A stretch of DNA of 11,538 bases from an uncultured Shinella sp. (GTDB taxonomy: Bacteria > Pseudomonadota > Alphaproteobacteria > Rhizobiales > Rhizobiaceae), in contig CAMLOC010000042.1 of the NCBI GenBank assembly GCA_946481465.1, positions 1 to 11,538 of the forward strand, given 5' to 3'. Made by a program: the position numbers and the translations under genes. Shown here piece by piece: positions 7,042 through 11,538 of this stretch. Each line of letters begins with the position of its first letter. Within the stretch, counting starts at the first letter, position 1. The notes beneath the pieces were generated by a model that saw only the letters and a list, made by a program, of their open reading frames with translations, was not told the origin of the DNA and ran no database searches.

Positions 7042-10000
7042 TTCGGCCTTGACGACCTGCATGCGGCCGGTCGCCGTGCGGGCGGAATATTGCGGACGGT
7101 ACATATCCTCCACCTGCGCGGCCGGGTGGTCGTAGGTACCCGGCGTGACGGCGCGCACGACATAGGCGAGCGCCACCTCGCGATTGTCGCCCGTGCTGCG
7201 GTTGAAGGCGGCGACGAAGCGATCGTAGCGGAACTCCGTATGGGCCGGCTCGATCTCGCCGATCCAGTCGAAATTCGCCAGCTTCGCGCTGTCGACGAGG
7301 CTCGGATTGTCGATCTCGAAGCCGGCCGGCAGGAGGTCGGTGATGATGATGCGCGACGGCCAGCTATTGTGTTCCGTCACCTTCAGCACCACGACATAGC
7401 GCTCGTTCTGCGTCGCCTCGGAGACGTTCGCCTCCTCGCCGTCGAGCGTGTAGTAGCTGCGCTCGATGGCAAAGCCGTCGCCGCCGGCCGGCAGCGGATC
7501 GGCCGGCGCCGCGACCGTCGTCAGCATGGCCGAGACGGGCTCGCCGGAGCGGTTGGCGACCGTCAGCGGGTTCTCCATCAGCGCCTTGCCCGTCATCTGC
7601 GCGGCATAGCCGCCCGAATGCGCGGCACCGTTGATCTCCAATGCCAGGCCCTTGTCGGCATCCTTCACGGACCGGGCGGCGAGCAGCATCCAGGTCTGTT
7701 CCTGCGTGCTGGTCCAGCGCTTGTCTTCCCACTGCTTGGCGACGAGCTTGGTCAGGTCCGGAATGATGGTCGGAACCGGCCGGGCTTCGGCGGCCAGCGC
7801 CAGGATGGCGGCGCCGTCGCGCAGCGACGAACCGTAGTCGGTGCGCGAGAGGCTGGCGTTCAGCACGCTGTCGCGCGACAGGCCGAGCGCGTTGGAGAAG
7901 ATCGTCATCGAGCGCTGGGCATCGCCGTAGAGCCCGAGCGCGGCGGCAAGATGCGCGCGGGAGAGCGGCGAGGAGAACTCCGAGAGCTTCGTGTCGGCAT
8001 AGTAGCGCAGGTCGCTGATCGCGGCCTTGCGGTTGCGGGCGAGCACATAGAGCGCATAGGCGATCTCGTTGCCCTGGCTGGTGACGTTGACATCGTAGGA
8101 AAGCGCGTTCTGCAGGTTGGAAAGTGCCTGCACCATGGCCTGTTCCGGCACGTCGAACTTCTGCTCGCGGGCCCGCGTCAGGAAGTCCGTGACGAAGGCA
8201 TCGAGCCACAGGTCGCCGTAGCCCGGCCCCCAGAGGCCGAAGCTGCCGGAGGAGGACTGGTTGGCCAGCACCCGGTAGATGGCATCCTGCACGCGCTTCT
8301 GCGTTTCCGTGTCCTCGGCAAGGCCGGACTGTTTGGAAAGCTCGCTGAGATAGAGCAGCGGCAGCGCGCGGCTGGTCGTCTGCTCCGTGCAGCCGTAAGG
8401 GTAGCGATCGAGCGCCATCAGGAGCGCCGGTATGTCGAAGGCCGCGGCGCGCGAAACGCTGAGGCTGACGGAGGCACCGGCAAGCTGGCTGTCGGCCAGA
8501 AGCTGGTCGTCGATCGTCAGGCTGCCATTGGCGGCGATCTCGATCGGCCGGCGCGTGGTGATCGGCATGGCGGCCGGGCGCACCGGCACATTGAGCGCCT
8601 GCTCCAGCGACAGGCCGGCGCCGTTCGAAAGCTTGACCGTCACGACGCCGTCGCCCGCCTCGCCGCCGATCAGCGGCAGGGTGAGCGCCGTCTTGCCGCC
8701 CGGCTCAAGCCGCAGCGTCCGGCCGGCGCCGGTCTGTTCGACCATCACGGACGCGTTGTGGGTGACCTCGACCGTGTAGTCGCCGGCGGGGGCATCGGTA
8801 TTGGCGATATCGAGCCTCAGGTCGGCGCGGTCCCCGGGGGCGAGGAATTTCGGCAGGCTCGCGGTCACGACGACCGGGTCGCGTATGACGACGTCCTTCG
8901 ACGCGCTGCCGACGCCGGTCTTCGTCCAGGCCACGGTCATGATGCGGGCCGTGCCGTTGAACTGCGGGATATCGAAGCTGACCTTCGCCTTGCCTTCGGC
9001 ATCGAGCTTCACGGGACCGGCGAAGAAGGCGACGAGCTTCTCGGTCGGCGGGTTGCCGGAAAGCGCCCCTTCGCCGCCGTCGCCGCCGGTGCGCAGCCGC
9101 CCCGTCGCGCCGAGCGAGCCGTCGATCAGCCGGCCGTAGAGGTCGCGGATCTCCATGCCGAGCCGGCGCTGGCCGAAATACCAGCCGGCCGGATCAGGCG
9201 CTTCGTAGCGGGTGAGGTTGAGGATGCCGACATCGACGGCGGCGACCGTGACATAGGCCTCCTCGTTCGCGCCGGCGCCATTGATCGCAAGCGAGATATC
9301 GAGCGGCTGGCGCGGCAGCGTCTTTTCCGGCACGTCGAGCGCGACGTTGAGCTTGCGGTCGGCGGGGTCGACCTTCAGCCAGGTGATGCCGATGGCACGC
9401 ATCGGCATGCGGCTTTCCTGGTCGGTGCCCGGGCGGAAGAGCGTCGCGGTGACGTAGGAGCCGGGGCCCCATTCCCTGGTGACCGGGATTTCCACCTCGC
9501 CGCCCTCGGCGCCGATGGCGGCGGTCTGTGTTGCGATCAGGCTTTCCGCGCCGACGGTGATCAGCACCTGGCCGGCATGGCGCGGCGAGATCTTCAGCTT
9601 GGCCGTGTCGCCGACCGCATAGTTCTCCTTGTCGAGCGAGATTTCCAGCGCGTCCGGCGTTTCCGTCGAGCTCGCGGCGACGTACCAGCCGGCGTCGAAC
9701 TCGATGCTGGTCGCCGGGCCGTCCGGCTCGGCGCTCTCCACTTCCAGGCGATAACGGCCCCAGGTGACAGGCACCGAGATGCGCCCGCCATCCGCGCCGG
9801 CATCGACCGTGCCGTCGGCGATCTGCCTGGTCGAGAGCACCGGCTCGTAGCGCCACGAGCTGCCGTCGCGATACCATTGGTAGTTCCGCTCGACGGCGAG
9901 CAGCTTCCACGGCATGCCCTGCATCGCCTGCCGGGAGCCGTCCGGCGCCACGGCGACGACATGGAAGTTGGCAACGCTGTTTTCCGGAAGCTCGCCGGTG

Positions 10001-11538
10001 AATTCCGGCTTCACGCCGATCATCGCGCCGGCCGCCTTGACCGGCAGGGTGAGGTTGCGTTCGACGGCGCGGCCGCCCTCTTCCATCATGCGCAGCGTCA
10101 CCTTCGCCTCGAGGCGCTGGGTGGTCGAGGGAAGGTCGGCGACGTTCACCTCGAAGGTCGCCCTGCCGTCGTCGTCGAGCACGTCGAGGTCGTCCAGCGA
10201 GGTGGTGCTCTCCTCGAGCGCCTCCTCGTCGGCGAGGCCGAAGACATAGCCGGGGAAGGCGGCGTCCTGGCGGGTCGGCTTCAGCGCGACGTCGCCCTCG
10301 ATCTCAAGGCCGGCGCCCGGCGCGCCGTAGAGATAGCGGCCCTCGACGGAGACTTCGGCGGGAACGCCGGCCTCGATGGCCTTCGCCTCGCTCGTCATGT
10401 CGAATTCGATGCGGTCGGGCACGAAATCGTCGACGAGGAACTGCTTCTCGCCGATCGCCGTGCCCTTGGGGTCGGTGAAGATCTGCATCGTCCAGGTGCC
10501 GCGCATGCTGTTTTCCTGCAGCGGCAGGTCGACGGCATGGCCGCCGAGCGCGGCGCCGTCGCTGACGATGCGCCGGTCCTCCACGCCGTCCGGGCGGTTG
10601 AAGACGAAGGTGAGCGGCAGTTTCTCCACGGCGTTCGCTTCGATGTCGCGGGCGAGCGCCGTCGCGTGCACCGTCTCGCCGGCGCGATAGATGCCGCGCT
10701 CGGTCCAGGCGAGCACGTCGATGGCGCCCGGTGCCGGGCGGCCGGTGACGCCGCGGTCGGACAGGTCGAAGCCGGCGCGCGTCATGTCGAGGAAGACGAA
10801 GTCCGACGTGCCCTTCTTCGCGAGGATCACGGCGGGCGTGTTGGCGGCGGTGCCGCGCATCAGGCCGGCGGTGAAGGTCGCCCGGCCGTCCGCATCGGTC
10901 GTCGCGGTGCCCAGCACCTCGTTGTTCTTGGCGATCAGTTGGAGCTCGACGCCGTCGAGCGGGCCGGCGCTGTCGAGCGAGCGGGCGAAGACGTTGAGGC
11001 CGTCCGTGCCGGCATAGGTGGTGAGGCCGACATCCGAGACGACGAACCATTGCGTCGCCTTGGCGTCCCATTCGTTGGTGCGCCCGTTCGAGGCGGCGGC
11101 GGTCAGGACGTAGACGCCGGGCTTGCGCTCCGGCAGCGCCTCGTCGACCGGGAAGCTGGTGACGACGTCCTTGTTGAGGTCGCGGGCGATCTCGATCTGG
11201 CCCTGCCAGACCAGTTCACCATTGTCGTTCTCGATGCGGCTGGCGGAATAGCCGTCGAGCTGGGTGAGGAAGCGGCTTTCGGACAGCAGCCCGGCAATGG
11301 CGCGGTCGCCGACGCGGTAGAGCTTCAGGTCGGCGCTGTCGGTGTTGACGGAAACGATCGGGATACCGCGGCGCACGCTTCCCGGCAGCACGAAGCCGTC
11401 GCCGGTGAAGCGCACCATCGAGGCGCGGTCCTGCACGTAGATATCGAGGTCGACGGCCGCTTCCAGCGGCTCGTCGACGGCCGACGGCAGGCCGGGGCGA
11501 AAGGCGATCTTGTAGCGCTGGCCGTGGGTAAGGCCCTC
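7039..11538 (-). CDS. yfhM: Bacterial alpha-2-macroglobulin family protease inhibitor, N-terminus cut by window edge
   Basis: The frame is open to the window edge, giving 1499 visible residues. Full-length relatives are about 1650-1850, so the signal peptide or lipobox and the first macroglobulin-like domains are missing. The GTG at 11434 is internal, because the residues before it (GLPSAVDEPLEAAVDLDIYV) read on as normal family sequence. The protein should sit in the periplasm, trap invading proteases through cleavage of a bait region and bind them covalently. Serial beta-sandwich domains occupy roughly the first 790 residues. A glycine-rich bait-like stretch lies between DLYGRLIDG and NPPTEKLVAFF (about 9034-9150). 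The thioester motif is GCTEQ, with CTEQ at 8380-8391 (Cys about residue 1050 of the visible part). An alpha-helical thioester domain (GSFGLWGPGYGDLWLDAFV) and the C-terminal receptor-like domain follow. The intact Cys-x-Glu-Gln marks the thioester-bearing type paired with pbpC, as in E. coli yfhM-pbpC. Confidence 0.95.
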   Translation of the reverse strand, partial: EGLTHGQRYKIAFRPGLPSAVDEPLEAAVDLDIYVQDRASMVRFTGDGFVLPGSVRRGIPIVSVNTDSADLKLYRVGDRAIAGLLSESRFLTQLDGYSASRIENDNGELVWQGQIEIARDLNKDVVTSFPVDEALPERKPGVYVLTAAASNGRTNEWDAKATQWFVVSDVGLTTYAGTDGLNVFARSLDSAGPLDGVELQLIAKNNEVLGTATTDADGRATFTAGLMRGTAANTPAVILAKKGTSDFVFLDMTRAGFDLSDRGVTGRPAPGAIDVLAWTERGIYRAGETVHATALARDIEANAVEKLPLTFVFNRPDGVEDRRIVSDGAALGGHAVDLPLQENSMRGTWTMQIFTDPKGTAIGEKQFLVDDFVPDRIEFDMTSEAKAIEAGVPAEVSVEGRYLYGAPGAGLEIEGDVALKPTRQDAAFPGYVFGLADEEALEESTTSLDDLDVLDDDGRATFEVNVADLPSTTQRLEAKVTLRMMEEGGRAVERNLTLPVKAAGAMIGVKPEFTGELPENSVANFHVVAVAPDGSRQAMQGMPWKLLAVERNYQWYRDGSSWRYEPVLSTRQIADGTVDAGADGGRISVPVTWGRYRLEVESAEPDGPATSIEFDAGWYVAASSTETPDALEISLDKENYAVGDTAKLKISPRHAGQVLITVGAESLIATQTAAIGAEGGEVEIPVTREWGPGSYVTATLFRPGTDQESRMPMRAIGITWLKVDPADRKLNVALDVPEKTLPRQPLDISLAINGAGANEEAYVTVAAVDVGILNLTRYEAPDPAGWYFGQRRLGMEIRDLYGRLIDGSLGATGRLRTGGDGGEGALSGNPPTEKLVAFFAGPVKLDAEGKAKVSFDIPQFNGTARIMTVAWTKTGVGSASKDVVIRDPVVVTASLPKFLAPGDRADLRLDIANTDAPAGDYTVEVTHNASVMVEQTGAGRTLRLEPGGKTALTLPLIGGEAGDGVVTVKLSNGAGLSLEQALNVPVRPAAMPITTRRPIEIAANGSLTIDDQLLADSQLAGASVSLSVSRAAAFDIPALLMALDRYPYGCTEQTTSRALPLLYLSELSKQSGLAEDTETQKRVQDAIYRVLANQSSSGSFGLWGPGYGDLWLDAFVTDFLTRAREQKFDVPEQAMVQALSNLQNALSYDVNVTSQGNEIAYALYVLARNRKAAISDLRYYADTKLSEFSSPLSRAHLAAALGLYGDAQRSMTIFSNALGLSRDSVLNASLSRTDYGSSLRDGAAILALAAEARPVPTIIPDLTKLVAKQWEDKRWTSTQEQTWMLLAARSVKDADKGLALEINGAAHSGGYAAQMTGKALMENPLTVANRSGEPVSAMLTTVAAPADPLPAGGDGFAIERSYYTLDGEEANVSEATQNERYVVVLKVTEHNSWPSRIIITDLLPAGFEIDNPSLVDSAKLANFDWIGEIEPAHTEFRYDRFVAAFNRSTGDNREVALAYVVRAVTPGTYDHPAAQVEDMYRPQYSARTATGRMQVVKAE
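8380..8391 (-). other. Thioester motif CTEQ of the alpha-2-macroglobulin
   Basis: The codons read TGC ACG GAG CAG on the minus strand within YPYGCTEQTTSRALPLLYL. Cys and Gln of CxEQ form the internal thioester that attaches covalently to trapped proteases in this family. Its presence separates this protein from the thioester-lacking bacterial paralogues (MagD/YfaS type). Confidence 0.9.
9034..9150 (-). other. Putative bait region of the alpha-2-macroglobulin
   Basis: This segment encodes the stretch from DLYGRLIDGS to NPPTEK. It is rich in Gly, Ser and Arg and looks flexible. It lies about 250 residues before the thioester, which is where the bait lies in bacterial alpha-2-macroglobulins. 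Arg and Leu residues offer cleavage sites for several protease classes. Limits are approximate; assignment is by position and composition. Confidence 0.55.

Noticed and set aside
5888..7135. Long open frame (415 codons) on the plus strand opposite pbpC
   Set aside because: It is a shadow of pbpC caused by codon-position GC bias; it crosses the pbpC/macroglobulin junction and shows no protein family features.
10165..10240. Acidic, Asp/Glu-rich stretch in the macroglobulin considered as a bait region or inserted low-complexity segment
   Set aside because: It lies within an early macroglobulin-like domain, far from the thioester, and similar acidic loops are usual at this place in the family as I recall it.
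11434..11436. GTG as the start of the alpha-2-macroglobulin
   Set aside because: The frame stays open to the window edge and the 34 residues before this codon continue typical family sequence, so the gene starts outside the window.

Overview
The window is GC-rich, densely packed DNA from what looks like an alphaproteobacterium, most likely the Rhizobiaceae/Rhizobiales. The evidence is the codon bias, the protein sequences, and a rhizobial-type intergenic palindromic element. Nothing in it suggests recent horizontal transfer. There are seven protein-coding genes in two convergent blocks. No RNA genes, CRISPR arrays, insertion sequences or phage genes were seen. No stretch longer than 300 bases lacks a gene; the longest gap is 4767-4942.

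Block 1 (plus strand, 1-4766) is a leucine/isovalerate catabolic operon: the 3' part of the 3-methylcrotonyl-CoA carboxylase carboxyltransferase subunit gene (mccB), a RidA/YjgF-family gene, the biotin-carrying subunit gene (mccA), 3-hydroxy-3-methylglutaryl-CoA lyase, and a methylglutaconyl-CoA hydratase-type enoyl-CoA hydratase (liuC). Together the pathway enzymes convert 3-methylcrotonyl-CoA to 3-methylglutaconyl-CoA, then HMG-CoA, then acetyl-CoA plus acetoacetate. Spacing is tight, including an ATGA overlap between mccA and the lyase gene. The operon start, its promoter and probably an isovaleryl-CoA dehydrogenase gene lie upstream of the window.

The convergent gap (4767-4942) is mostly filled by an approximately 140-bp element. 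It has two strong hairpins and imperfect terminal inverted repeats, and resembles the intergenic mosaic elements known from rhizobia.

Block 2 (minus strand, 11538-4943) is the conserved envelope-defence pair of a bacterial alpha-2-macroglobulin (thioester type, N-terminus cut by the window edge) followed 11 bases later by penicillin-binding protein 1C (pbpC). The accepted model for this pair is that the macroglobulin traps proteases entering the periplasm and PBP1C repairs peptidoglycan.

I found no convincing new biological system. The points most worth a second look are the RidA-family protein sitting between the two carboxylase subunit genes, which has Met at the position of the substrate-binding arginine of canonical RidA, and the structured intergenic element.
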